Origin: Gemmatimonadota bacterium
GTDB taxonomy: Bacteria > Gemmatimonadota > Gemmatimonadetes > Gemmatimonadales > Gemmatimonadaceae
Length of the DNA: 64,000 bases
Assembly: GCA_016719105.1 (NCBI GenBank)
Contig: JADKAQ010000046.1
Coordinates: 806,001 to 870,000, forward strand
Direction: 5' to 3'
The translations under genes and the position numbers were made by a program. The notes beneath the pieces were generated by a model that had not been told where the DNA came from, did no database searches, and saw only the letters and a list, made by a program, of their open reading frames with translations. Below, in pieces: positions 8,977-17,211 of this stretch. Numbering within the stretch: the stretch's first letter is position 1; every line of letters starts with the position of its first letter.

Positions 8977-10278
8977 CTAACGCCTGGCGCCAAACGCCGA
9001 GAGCGCCACGCGCAGCGCCTCGTGCGTGTTGGCGTATTCCGCGAGTGGGATCCCGCTGGCGATCGCCTCCCACGCCTGGCGAATGCTCGCGGCACCGCCG
9101 GCCGGCCCCATGGGGTGCCCGAAGACACCGCGTCCGGGAACGAAGCCGAAGTCCACGGTCCCCAGGCGGCGATACACCGCTTCCAGCGTCGCCGCCGAGT
9201 CGCTCCCCCCGGGAACCGGGAGGCTCGGGCGAATAGATCCCATCGGCTCCAGGCAGGCGCGTACGCTGTCCAGCACCTCGTGCTCCGGGGTCATCATGCG
9301 ATCGCCGAAGCCAGGCATGATGATCACGTCGGCGCCCGCCAGGCGTTGCAGCCGCGTGAAGACCCGCGCGTGCGCACCGTGCGACGGCACTCGGCTGAAC
9401 GATGCGATGAAGGGAAAGTGCGTCACCAGCGGCACGCGCGCATGTCGTCGCAACGAGCGCACGCCGCTCAACCCCACCGGCATCGCATTGACCATCACCA
9501 TGCGGGCGCCGGCGCTCACCGCCACGTCGTGCAAGGCGTGGAGCCGGTCCACTTCGTCGGTGATGTTGGCCAGGTAGACCTTCGGCTCCCCCATCTCGCG
9601 CTCGGCGCGCCGGCTGGCCTCACCCAGCAATGCGGCGCGCTCGGCGAGCGGCGACCAGTCGACATCCGCCAGCATCTCGTCGTCCTTGGCGATGTCGAGC
9701 CCGCCCAGCCACCCCTGATAGCCCAGGTCGGCGAAGGGCGCGGGCGGCAATCCGATGTTGGGCTTGATGACGCCGAAGAAGATCGGGCGGTCGTACGCCT
9801 TGAGCAGCGCGCGCACCCCCGCCACGCCGAACTGCGGCCCCTCGAACTGCGCGACGTACGAATCGGGGAAGCGAATGTCCTCGAGCCGGATGAGCGGGAT
9901 CCCCGGCGAGAAGTACGGCCCCTCGCCGAGGACTGCCGTGAGGAGGTTGGGGAAGCGCGCGCCGAAGTTACCATGTGGATGCGCGATGGTGACGCGGCAG
10001 GCATGCACCGGACCACGTGGCGCGTTAGGCACGGTGATCGAGAAGCCGCCCGGGAGCGCCGTGGCCTCCAGCTCCAGCACCTTGGCCCCGAAGCGCGGAC
10101 GGTAGTCCTCGTCGATCCCCACGCGCTTCCACTGGGCAGTCGACTGCTCGCTCGCCAGGTGCGCGGCCGCCGCGCGGGGGTCGCCGACGCATTCGAAGGT
10201 ATAGTCGAGCTCGAGGTACGCCTCGGCGTCGAGCGCGTCGCGCCGTGTGAAGAACGCCGCGATGTCGTCACGCGTCAT
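8977..10278 (-). CDS. RuBisCO-like protein (form IV type)
   Basis: A 433-residue member of the RuBisCO large-subunit superfamily. The N-terminal domain (LELDYTFEC to VAQFEGPQFG) is followed by the barrel. By eye alignment, the segment GVIKPNIGLPP keeps the first active-site Lys of KPK but replaces the second with Asn. LDIAKDDEM keeps the carbamylated Lys and the Mg-binding Asp/Glu. The loop-6 Lys segment is replaced by MPGFGDRMM, and the HR pair becomes HF. Loss of loop-6 Lys argues against CO2 fixation and for an enolase/isomerase, decarboxylase or hydrolase-type reaction on a sugar phosphate, as known for other RuBisCO-like proteins. The upstream yjbQ-type gene ends 4 bases before its ATG, and a sugar-acid-type transporter lies further upstream, which fits catabolism of an acid sugar. 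Confidence 0.88.
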   Translation of the reverse strand: MTRDDIAAFFTRRDALDAEAYLELDYTFECVGDPRAAAAHLASEQSTAQWKRVGIDEDYRPRFGAKVLELEATALPGGFSITVPNAPRGPVHACRVTIAHPHGNFGARFPNLLTAVLGEGPYFSPGIPLIRLEDIRFPDSYVAQFEGPQFGVAGVRALLKAYDRPIFFGVIKPNIGLPPAPFADLGYQGWLGGLDIAKDDEMLADVDWSPLAERAALLGEASRRAEREMGEPKVYLANITDEVDRLHALHDVAVSAGARMVMVNAMPVGLSGVRSLRRHARVPLVTHFPFIASFSRVPSHGAHARVFTRLQRLAGADVIIMPGFGDRMMTPEHEVLDSVRACLEPMGSIRPSLPVPGGSDSAATLEAVYRRLGTVDFGFVPGRGVFGHPMGPAGGAASIRQAWEAIASGIPLAEYANTHEALRVALSAFGARR

Positions 10279-10282
10279 GACG

Positions 10283-10711
10283 TCACTCCGCGCGCATGAG
10301 ATGCAGGTGCACCTCGCGCCGTTCGCGGGGACCGTCCAGTTCGATGAAGAAGAGCGACTGCCACCCGCCCATCACCAGCTCGCCATCGGCCACCGGGATG
10401 GACTCCGATGCATTCATGAAGAGCCCGATCAGGTGCGAGTGCGCGTTGAGGCGGTCGTCCACCGGGGCGCGGTTGTGCCCGTAGTCCGCGTCGGCGGGGG
10501 CCAGCCGTTCCAGGAAACGCACCATGTCACGCTGCAACTCCGTCTCCCGCTCATTGATCGTGATGCGCGCCGTGGTATGCGGCGACATCACCGTCAGCAG
10601 CCCGTCGCGGATTCCGCTCCCCCTCACCCAGCTACGCAGCCGTTCCGTGAGGTCGACGATTTCGATGGGGTGGGTGGTGGAAATGGCGAGGCGATGGTGG
10701 ATCGGCGGCAT
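10283..10711 (-). CDS. yjbQ: YjbQ/UPF0047 family protein
   Basis: A 142-residue protein with all family hallmarks: the DLTERLRSWVRGSGIRDG opening, the metal-site segment MSPHTTARITINE, HSHLIGLF with conserved His, and MGGWQSLFFIELDGPRERR at the end. Known members are small trimeric proteins reported to have weak thiamin-phosphate synthase activity; the real role is unclear. ATG 10711 was chosen because family homology begins there; the longer frame upstream is Pro/Ala-rich and unrelated. It is tightly coupled (4-base gap) to the RuBisCO-like gene downstream, and UPF0047 proteins are often beside sugar-acid catabolic genes. Confidence 0.88.
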   Translation of the reverse strand: MPPIHHRLAISTTHPIEIVDLTERLRSWVRGSGIRDGLLTVMSPHTTARITINERETELQRDMVRFLERLAPADADYGHNRAPVDDRLNAHSHLIGLFMNASESIPVADGELVMGGWQSLFFIELDGPRERREVHLHLMRAE

Positions 10712-10891
10712 GCGGCAACGACAGGGGGCAGGGGCAACGGGCGACGCCCCACCAGGGGTAGCGGGGGGATGCGTGGCCCGCATGCTCATACGGTCGCGGG
10801 CATGTCGCAAGGGGGGAGGCTCCGCCGCGAAGTCGCGAAGCCCCGGCTTGTCGTCAGGACCGCGGTTCGACGGGGCCGGTACGCGCCCGCG

Positions 10892-12135
10892 TCACTCGAT
10901 CTTCCGCTCCCCCGACCCGATGACCATGAACACCGCGCCCCCACCGCCGCAATCGCCGCCGTCACCACGAACGCCGTCGTGTAGCTCCCCGAGCGTTGCA
11001 CCAGCCACCCCGTCACCGCCACGCCGATGATTCCGGGGATGGTGGCGAAGGTGTTGCTGATCCCCCAGATCACGTCCGCATAACGAGGGGCGATATCGAA
11101 CGAATTGGCGGCAAAGCCGGCCAGGCAGCACCCGAGGCAGGCCGAGGCGCTCGACATCAGGAAGACCCCCATGCCGGGCGAGGTCGCCAGCGGAACCATC
11201 AGCAGGAAGGTCGCGCACCCGAACAGCCCGATCGCCTGCATCAGCTTGCGCACGTAGGTCGCGCTGCGCCCCTGTCGCATGAGGCGGTCGGCCGTGCTCC
11301 CGGCAAAGTTGGCCATGACGAACGTCGCCAGCGGTGGGGCCGCCGAGAGGAGGCCGGCGCTCGCGAGCGAGACGTTGAACGTCGCCTTGAAGTACGACGG
11401 GAGCCACGCCAGCAGGACGTACAGCGACCAGTTGTTGCAGAAGTGATTGACGATGATCGCCCACACCGCCGGCGTGCGCAGGATGCGCCCCCACGGGATC
11501 GTGCGCGATGCGTTGGTCGCTTCCTCGGGGATCCCGCGCCCCGCGCTCACCTTGGTGAACCAGGCCACCGCCCACACGAGTCCCACCAGCCCAAAGGCGT
11601 AGAACGGCACCGGCCAGCCGTACTCGCGCACCAGCCATCCCGTCACCGGAAGCGAGAAGACCGTCCCGATGGACAGCCCGCTGGAAAAGAGTGCCACCGC
11701 GCGCGACCGCTGCGCCGCGGGGACCCAGCGCCCCACCATGTTGATGCAGGCGGGGAAGACCGCGGCTTCGCCGAGCCCGAGTGCGATGCGCGAGGCGATG
11801 AGCGTCGCGAGCCCGAGCGAGGCGGCCACCGGGGTGAGCATGGTGAAGGCCGACCACCAGATCACCGCTACCCCTAACAGGAGCTTGCCGCCGTACTTGT
11901 TGGCGAGCCCCGCACTCACCACCTGCAGCAGGATGTAGCCGACGAAGAACGACGACAGGACGAAGCCCTTGGTCGTCTCGCTCCACTTGAATTCCTCCTG
12001 CATCGCGATCGCCGCCACCGAGATGTTGGTGCGGTCGATGTACGAGATGAATACGGCGGCGAAGCAGAGGAGGACGACGGTGTAGGCGGGGGACCAGCGG
12101 GGGGCGGGGGCGGCTGCCGATGAGGGGGATGACAT
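10892..12135 (-). CDS. MFS transporter, anion:cation symporter (sugar-acid) type, with 3' frameshift
   Basis: A 12-helix major facilitator of the ACS family (DgoT/ExuT/GarP-like, usually hexonate, hexuronate or dicarboxylate uptake). Family features are YIDRTNISVA in helix 1, LGLGEAAVFPACINMVGRWVP in the helix 4/5 region and ISNTFATIPGIIGVAVTGWL near the end. After TAAIAAVG the long frame degenerates into Arg/Ser-rich sequence running to 10786. The expected ending (VFMVIGSGERKIE, stop at 10892-10894) is one frame away. The 10892-12135 span is one base short of a whole number of codons, and the switch falls at a five-C run (10938-10942), so one base is missing there, either a real mutation or a homopolymer error. 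Probably imports the substrate of the pathway containing the RuBisCO-like enzyme. Confidence 0.8.
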
Positions 12136-12291
12136 GGGGGACGAATTGACTGCAAGGTGAGCTGTAGCAGAAGGGGTCGGTTTCAGGAGGCGCTTTCAAG
12201 GGGTCAGAGTCCTTGAACGCGTGGCGCTCTGTTCGGCTTGACAGTTGCGCCTGACGGTCCCGAAATGGCAGGTTGCGACTGCGCGTGGGCG
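12136..12291. promoter_or_regulatory. Upstream region of the transporter/RuBisCO-like cluster with inverted repeat
   Basis: This gene-free stretch precedes the minus-strand transporter. TTCAAGG (12195-12201) and CCTTGAA (12211-12217) form an inverted repeat with a 9-base spacer, a plausible operator. A TTGACA hexamer at 12238-12243 faces the other way without a good -10 box. No repressor gene lies beside it. Confidence 0.35.
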
Positions 12292-12407
<116 letters not shown>

Positions 12408-12495
12408 GCGGGGGCGAGGGGTCGACGCCCTACTCCGGTATACCGATGCGGCTTGGGATGGAGGCGTCTGGCAGCCGACGCCACTGGGTCGTCAG

Positions 12496-12744
12496 ATGTT
12501 TCTGTCGTTCGACGGCGCGGACCTCATCATGGGTGACGGCGAATCGGCGACGCTCGCGAGCTTCTCTCCCAGCGGTACCTGGAAAACCGGCCCTTCGCTC
12601 GGCGCGATCGCCGCGCGCAAACCCACTGATGACGATGTCGATGCGGGGATTCTGGCATTGCTCGCACTGGCGCCCAATCGGCAATCGCGGGCGATTCATG
12701 ACATCTTCGCTCGACTGCCGCGGCCGGACGTCATGCCGCCCTGA
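12496..12744 (+). CDS. Hypothetical protein, possibly 5'-truncated
   Basis: An 82-residue reading frame begins at ATG 12496 (MFLSFDGADLIMGDGES) and ends PRPDVMPP. The frame stays open leftward through the poly-G tract as poly-Gly, so the true 5' end may be lost in the junction. Sequence such as SFSPSGTWKTGPSLGAIAAR looks protein-like but I recognise no family. It converges on the VapC gene with a 22-base gap. Confidence 0.3.
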   Translation: MFLSFDGADLIMGDGESATLASFSPSGTWKTGPSLGAIAARKPTDDDVDAGILALLALAPNRQSRAIHDIFARLPRPDVMPP

Positions 12745-12766
12745 CGCATTGGCGAGTACGCCCGCG

Positions 12767-13159
12767 CTACACGTCAGCGACCGCCACGTCGGTCCGCGCG
12801 AAATCCTCACCGACGCATAACAATGGCTCGTTGTGCGCCATGGATAGAGCATACGCGAAGCAGTCCCCGAAGTTGAGCGCCGCGGTGTGCCCACCACGCC
12901 CGAATCGGGCGGCCGCATCCCGCGCGATGGCAAGTTGCTCTGCATCGAACGCAATCACCGTCGCCCCGAGGTCGCGCAACAACCGATCGAGCAACGACTC
13001 TGCGCCGGTCCCGTATCGCCCGATGACCACCAGGGAAAGCTCCAGCACGGTGGCCGCAGAGACGAGGCGTACGGAATCGCGCTCGATTGCCGCCAGCAGG
13101 CGATCCGCCCCCTCCTCGCTCTGCAGGATCGCAACGAGTGCCGACGTGTCGATGACCAT
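12767..13159 (-). CDS. vapC: VapC-type PIN-domain toxin
   Basis: A 130-residue PIN-domain ribonuclease. The acidic metal-binding residues are visible: Asp in VIDTSALVAILQ, Glu in AATVLELSLV, Asp/Asp in LNFGDCFAYALS and the final Asp in VGEDFARTDV. As a type II toxin it would cleave RNA when freed from its antitoxin. ATG 13159 lies 3 bases after the stop of the antitoxin gene, the usual vapBC order. Confidence 0.92.
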   Translation of the reverse strand: MVIDTSALVAILQSEEGADRLLAAIERDSVRLVSAATVLELSLVVIGRYGTGAESLLDRLLRDLGATVIAFDAEQLAIARDAAARFGRGGHTAALNFGDCFAYALSMAHNEPLLCVGEDFARTDVAVADV

Positions 13160-13162
13160 CGT

Positions 13163-13417
13163 TTAGCGCGGAAGGCCGTGTTCGTCGTAACCCAGCAACT
13201 CCTCATCGGAGCGCACGTCGAGCACGGGAAACTCTCGCATGCGTTCCTGCACGCGACGCACCCGGGCCGCGAGCGGATACGCGCCTCCGCGACGCGTCTC
13301 GCGCGCTAGACGCTCCTCGAGCGCTCGACGGATCGCCTCCGTGAGCGATTCTCCCGTAGCTGCCGCCAGCGCACGAGCGAGTCGATCGGTTTCCTCGTCC
13401 TTGATGCTGAGCGCCAT
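13163..13417 (-). CDS. vapB: VapB-type antitoxin (Rv0623/PSK-type)
   Basis: An 84-residue antitoxin. The N-terminus (MALSIKDEETDRLARALAAA) followed by TGESLTEAIRRALEERL is the ribbon-helix-helix pattern of the Rv0623-like VapB family. The C-terminal half is the toxin-binding tail. The ATG at 13417 was chosen because homology starts exactly there, although the frame extends upstream. The preceding 40 bases are unusually AT-rich and contain the palindrome CTATATAG (13446-13453), a likely promoter/autoregulation site. Confidence 0.85.
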   Translation of the reverse strand: MALSIKDEETDRLARALAAATGESLTEAIRRALEERLARETRRGGAYPLAARVRRVQERMREFPVLDVRSDEELLGYDEHGLPR

Positions 13418-13439
13418 GGGGTGTTCTAGAAAGGTGCCT

Positions 13440-13456
13440 TGGATTCTATATAGCTC
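13440..13456 (-). promoter_or_regulatory. AT-rich palindromic promoter/operator upstream of vapB
   Basis: An AT-rich patch with the 8-base palindrome CTATATAG at 13446-13453. It lies about 29 bases before the antitoxin ATG and contains a TATAGA-like -10 element on the minus strand. VapB proteins usually autorepress from such palindromes; that role is inferred. Confidence 0.4.
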
Positions 13457-13488
13457 GACACCACCCTGCAACAGGATCTCTGCCTCGA

Positions 13489-14085
13489 GTGCGGGCGCCA
13501 CGAATTCGCGCCCCGGTGGCTTTGGCATGGGGACACTCGTATCCTATCGCTCCATCCTCGCCCGGAGCCCCCCTCATACCCCCAGCCCGCTTCATCGTCA
13601 TGGGTGTCGCCGGCGCCGGCAAGTCGCTCATCGGCGAGGCGCTCGCCCGCGCCCTCGACGTCGACTTCGTCGAGGGAGACGCGTTCCACAGCGCCGAGAA
13701 CGTCGCGCGCATGGCGGCCGGCGTCCCGCTCACCGACGAACTCCGCGCCGGATGGCTTCAGCTCCTCGCCGACCGGCTCGCCGCCGCCCATCGCGACGGC
13801 ACCGGCATCGTGATCACCTGCTCGGCGCTCAAGCGTGCCTATCGCGACCTCCTGCGCGCCGGCGCCCCAGACGTGCGCTTCGTCTTCCTCACGGGGGGGC
13901 GTGACCTGCTCGCACAGCGCCTCGCCGCGCGGCGCGGGCACTTCATGCCGCCATCGCTGCTCGACAGTCAGTTGGCGACGCTCGAGGAACCCGCGCCTGA
14001 CGAGGCACCACTGACCTTCGACATTGCCGAGTCTCCGCGCGACATCGTGGCCGCGCTCCTTGCGCGCCTGCGCGAGGACCAATGA
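13489..14085 (+). CDS. gntK: Gluconokinase, GntK type
   Basis: A small P-loop kinase phosphorylating gluconate to 6-phosphogluconate. The Walker A motif MGVAGAGKSLIGEALA is followed by the family's FVEGDAFHSAENVARMAAGVPLTD, then ITCSALKRAYRDLLR and GHFMPPSLLDSQLATLEEP. The start is uncertain: the first beta strand (RFIV) lies before the internal ATG at 13600, so translation must begin upstream. In-frame candidates are GTG 13489, GTG 13516 and TTG 13522. Its TGA overlaps the ATG of the permease gene by the ATGA junction, so the two are translationally coupled. Confidence 0.9.
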   Translation: MRAPRIRAPVALAWGHSYPIAPSSPGAPLIPPARFIVMGVAGAGKSLIGEALARALDVDFVEGDAFHSAENVARMAAGVPLTDELRAGWLQLLADRLAAAHRDGTGIVITCSALKRAYRDLLRAGAPDVRFVFLTGGRDLLAQRLAARRGHFMPPSLLDSQLATLEEPAPDEAPLTFDIAESPRDIVAALLARLREDQ

Positions 14086-15422
14086 CGCCGGACACCCGCT
14101 TGCTGCTGTACGCGCTCGGCGCCGTCGTCGCGCTGGTCGTCCTTATCGCCCGCTTCAAGCTGCACCCGTTCCTCGTCCTCATCGCCGTCTCACTGGCCAT
14201 GGGAATCGCCTCGGGGATGCCGCCAGCTGCAGCGATCAAGGCGTTCCAGGACGGCGTGGGAACGGTGCTCGGCTTCATCGCCGTGGTGGTGGGGCTGGGG
14301 ACGATCCTCGGGAAGATCATGGCCGAGTCGGGGGCGGCGGCGCGCATCGCCACCACGCTCATCGCGCGCTTTGGCGAGCACCGCGTGCACTGGGCGATGA
14401 TGTGCGTCGCCTTCATCGTCGGGATCCCCGTCTTCTTCCAGGTGGGGATCGTGCTGCTGATCCCGCTGGTCTTCTCGCTGGCGCGGCGCACCGGGATGCC
14501 GCTCATCAAGGTGGGGCTCCCGTTGTGCGCGGCGCTCTCGGTGGTGCACGGGCTCGTCCCGCCGCACCCGGCGGCGATGCTGGCGGTCGATGCCTTCAAG
14601 GCCGACACGGGGCTCACAATCCTCTACGCGATCGTGATCGGGCTCCCCATTGCCGCTCTGGCCGGGCCCATCTACGCGTCGTGGATCGCCCCGCGCATCC
14701 AGCTGCAACCCTCCACCGGGCTCGCCGCGCAACTCGAGGAACACACGGAGCGCGAGATGCCCGCCTTCGGCATCTCGGCGTTCACCGTGCTCGTCCCGGT
14801 GCTGCTGATGCTCGTGGCCAGCACGGCCAGCGTGGTGCTCCCGGCCGGCCATGCGATGCGCGCGCCGCTCGAGGTGATCGGGAGCCCCATCGTCGCGCTC
14901 CTGCTCGCCGTCTTCTTTTCCTACTGGTCGTTAGGGCGTGCGGCGCACTTCACGCGCGAGCAGTTGCAGCGCTTCACCAACGACTGCCTCGCCCCCACCG
15001 CGACCATCCTGCTCATCATCGGCGCCGGCGGCGGCTTCAACCGCGTGCTGGTGGAGAGCGGTGCGGGGCGTGTGGTGGCGGAACTGGCCGCCGGGTCACA
15101 GGTCTCGCCGCTGCTCCTGGCGTGGCTCGTCGCGGCGCTCATTCGCGTTGCCACCGGCTCGGCGACCGTCGCCATGACCACCGCCGCCGGCATCGTCGCC
15201 CCCATCGCCGCCGCCACGCCGGGGACGAGCGCCGAGCTGCTGGTGCTCGCGACCGGCTCGGGGTCGCTGGTGCTGTCGCACGTGAACGACTCGGGCTTCT
15301 GGCTGGTGAAGGAGTTCTTCGGCATGACGGTGTCGCAGACGCTGCGCACGTGGACCGTGGCCGAGACGATCATCGGGGTGGCGGGTTTGGGGCTGACAAT
15401 GCTGCTGGCGCGGGTCATCTAG
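14082..15422 (+). CDS. gntP: GntP-family gluconate/sugar-acid permease
   Basis: A 446-residue inner-membrane proton symporter with about 12-14 helices. Typical GntP signatures are GIPVFFQVGIVLLIPLVFSL, the re-entrant VVHGLVPPHPAAMLAVD, RVATGSATVAMTTAAG and SHVNDSGFWLVKEFF. It would import gluconate, D-glycerate or a related acid for the kinase encoded immediately upstream, with which it overlaps by four bases (ATGA). Confidence 0.93.
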   Translation: MTPDTRLLLYALGAVVALVVLIARFKLHPFLVLIAVSLAMGIASGMPPAAAIKAFQDGVGTVLGFIAVVVGLGTILGKIMAESGAAARIATTLIARFGEHRVHWAMMCVAFIVGIPVFFQVGIVLLIPLVFSLARRTGMPLIKVGLPLCAALSVVHGLVPPHPAAMLAVDAFKADTGLTILYAIVIGLPIAALAGPIYASWIAPRIQLQPSTGLAAQLEEHTEREMPAFGISAFTVLVPVLLMLVASTASVVLPAGHAMRAPLEVIGSPIVALLLAVFFSYWSLGRAAHFTREQLQRFTNDCLAPTATILLIIGAGGGFNRVLVESGAGRVVAELAAGSQVSPLLLAWLVAALIRVATGSATVAMTTAAGIVAPIAAATPGTSAELLVLATGSGSLVLSHVNDSGFWLVKEFFGMTVSQTLRTWTVAETIIGVAGLGLTMLLARVI

Positions 15423-15554
15423 TCATCTCCTCAGGGACTGTCGCTCCCCGCGTGAGCTGCGCGTGACGAGGTCGCACGCGCGTTGCAGCTCCGCCGCCCC
15501 GCGCGTCTCTCCACGACGAGCCGAGCCTCCCCCACATCGCTGAGCGCGCCGCAC

Positions 15555-17171
15555 GTGACCAACCGCACATATCCGCACACCGTTGTCGCCACCATCACCG
15601 ACGATGTGGGTCCCATCGACCGAGGGGCCAAGTACGAGGATCCACTCGACGCCGTGTTGCAGCAGGCGGGGCTTGGCGCGGTGTGCGGCGGGGGATCGCA
15701 GATGGATGCGTCGCGCAAGATCGCCTTCGTCGACATCGAGGTCGAACTTGCCGACACCGATCGCGCGCTCGAGCTGCTGCGCGTCACACTCAAGCGACTC
15801 GGTGCCCCGGCTGGCTCCGTGCTCACCTTCTCCCGCGATGGCGTCATGCAGGTCATCGCCATCGATACGGGCGAGCCGGCGACCGCTCCCAATGCTGGCA
15901 CGAGCGCGATGTCGCGCCGCCTGCTCGACATCGATGAGGACGACGAAGGCGACGAGGGTGACGAGGACTACGATCGCGACGCGTTCGAACCGCACTACGA
16001 CGACGCGCTCGTGCGCCAGACCGCCGATCGCCTGCTCGCGTCGTATCGCACGCTTTTCGTCGACGCCTATCCGCTCGGCCCCATCAATCGCGACGCATAC
16101 CAGCCCGAGGTCTTCGAGTGGTACGACGCCATGACCGCGTCGCTCGCCTCGCGCGGCTTCACGCCCTTGGGTGACCTCAAGATCGTCAAGGACGCCTCCA
16201 AGCCGGAGCCGGGTGCCGGTCCGTTCGCGCGCCGCTTCGTGTCCAACGATCACGTGCATCGCATCGACCTCTTCCAGATGAAGGGAGCCGCCGATGCCCC
16301 GTGGACGCGCGTGGTGAACATCGTCGCTGAACTGAGCGACGGGCGCTTTGTGTGGACGAGCACCGCCCCGCCGCGGTGGAACACGCCGGATCATGTCCTG
16401 CTCGAGTACATCCCCGGTGATACACCAGTGGAGAAGGTGCTCGACTCGCACGTGGCACGTCTCGAAGCGCAGCTGAGAGCCAACGCCGGCGCGACGACCG
16501 TGACGTTCGCGACGCTGGCCGAGGTGCTCGCCTCCGAGAACCGCTGCCAAGCACGCACGGCGGCCTTCCGGCGCGCGCAGGGCGTACCGTCGGTCGATGA
16601 ACTGGTGCGCCTTGGCTCCGAGCGCACGCTTGCCACGCTCACACATCGGGCGATGCATGAGACGGTGTTCGGCGGCGCACCTGCGGTGCCTACCGATTCC
16701 AGCGAGTGGCACGTCACCAGCGTCGACCTGCCCAAGCAGGAGAGCGGCGCGATGTCGTACCCGGCGCTCATCGAGTTTGCGCTCGACCAAGGAACGAAAC
16801 AGGTGGCCGAGGTGGGGTCCCCGCTCAACCCGTTCCTCGTGACCGAGACGGGGCGCGCGCACTTCTTCGTCTCCCTCAAGGGCGATGGCGACCCGATGGA
16901 GATCGCCCTCAAGACGCTCCGCGCCGAAGCCAAGGGTGCCACCGCGTGCGCGCTGGTGCTCGACTCACGCATCACCATGCGCGACGGAAAGAAGACCGAC
17001 GCGATCGTGGTGATGGCCTCCCGACGCGACGGATCGTTAGGCGCAACCTGGGCCCAGGGCTATCGCCCCAAGGGACTCTTCCGCTCGTTCAAGGTGCTCC
17101 CCATGCGCGAGCAGGTGGCGACGTCGAAGAACCTGTTCACCGAGGCCGAGGCGGTCGGCGGCCAGGCTTAG
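15555..17171 (+). CDS. Unrecognised protein with acidic linker
   Basis: A 538-residue cytoplasmic-looking protein (no signal or membrane segment). Residues 1-105 form one small domain (VVATITDDVGPIDRGAKYED, then KIAFVDIEVELADTDRALE). Residues 125-150 are a strongly acidic Asp/Glu linker. The remaining 390 residues are globular, with WNTPDHVLLEYIPGDTPVEK and HFFVSLKGDGDPMEIALK. I do not recognise a family. GTG 15555 was taken as the start because sequence before it (from TTG 15483) is Arg/Ser-rich and not domain-like. It stands alone after the gluconate genes and converges on the esterase gene. Confidence 0.65.
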   Translation: MTNRTYPHTVVATITDDVGPIDRGAKYEDPLDAVLQQAGLGAVCGGGSQMDASRKIAFVDIEVELADTDRALELLRVTLKRLGAPAGSVLTFSRDGVMQVIAIDTGEPATAPNAGTSAMSRRLLDIDEDDEGDEGDEDYDRDAFEPHYDDALVRQTADRLLASYRTLFVDAYPLGPINRDAYQPEVFEWYDAMTASLASRGFTPLGDLKIVKDASKPEPGAGPFARRFVSNDHVHRIDLFQMKGAADAPWTRVVNIVAELSDGRFVWTSTAPPRWNTPDHVLLEYIPGDTPVEKVLDSHVARLEAQLRANAGATTVTFATLAEVLASENRCQARTAAFRRAQGVPSVDELVRLGSERTLATLTHRAMHETVFGGAPAVPTDSSEWHVTSVDLPKQESGAMSYPALIEFALDQGTKQVAEVGSPLNPFLVTETGRAHFFVSLKGDGDPMEIALKTLRAEAKGATACALVLDSRITMRDGKKTDAIVVMASRRDGSLGATWAQGYRPKGLFRSFKVLPMREQVATSKNLFTEAEAVGGQA

Positions 17172-17211
17172 CCCCCTCGACGCAAAGCGGCCGCCACAGC
17201 ACCCGCTACGG

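Noticed and set aside
8977..10278. Functional CO2-fixing RuBisCO
   Set aside because: Loop-6 Lys and the HR pair are missing and no phosphoribulokinase or small-subunit gene is nearby.
10786..10891. Extended C-terminus of the MFS transporter
   Set aside because: Sequence after residue about 397 is Arg/Ser-rich and unrelated to the family, while the normal ending is present one frame away.
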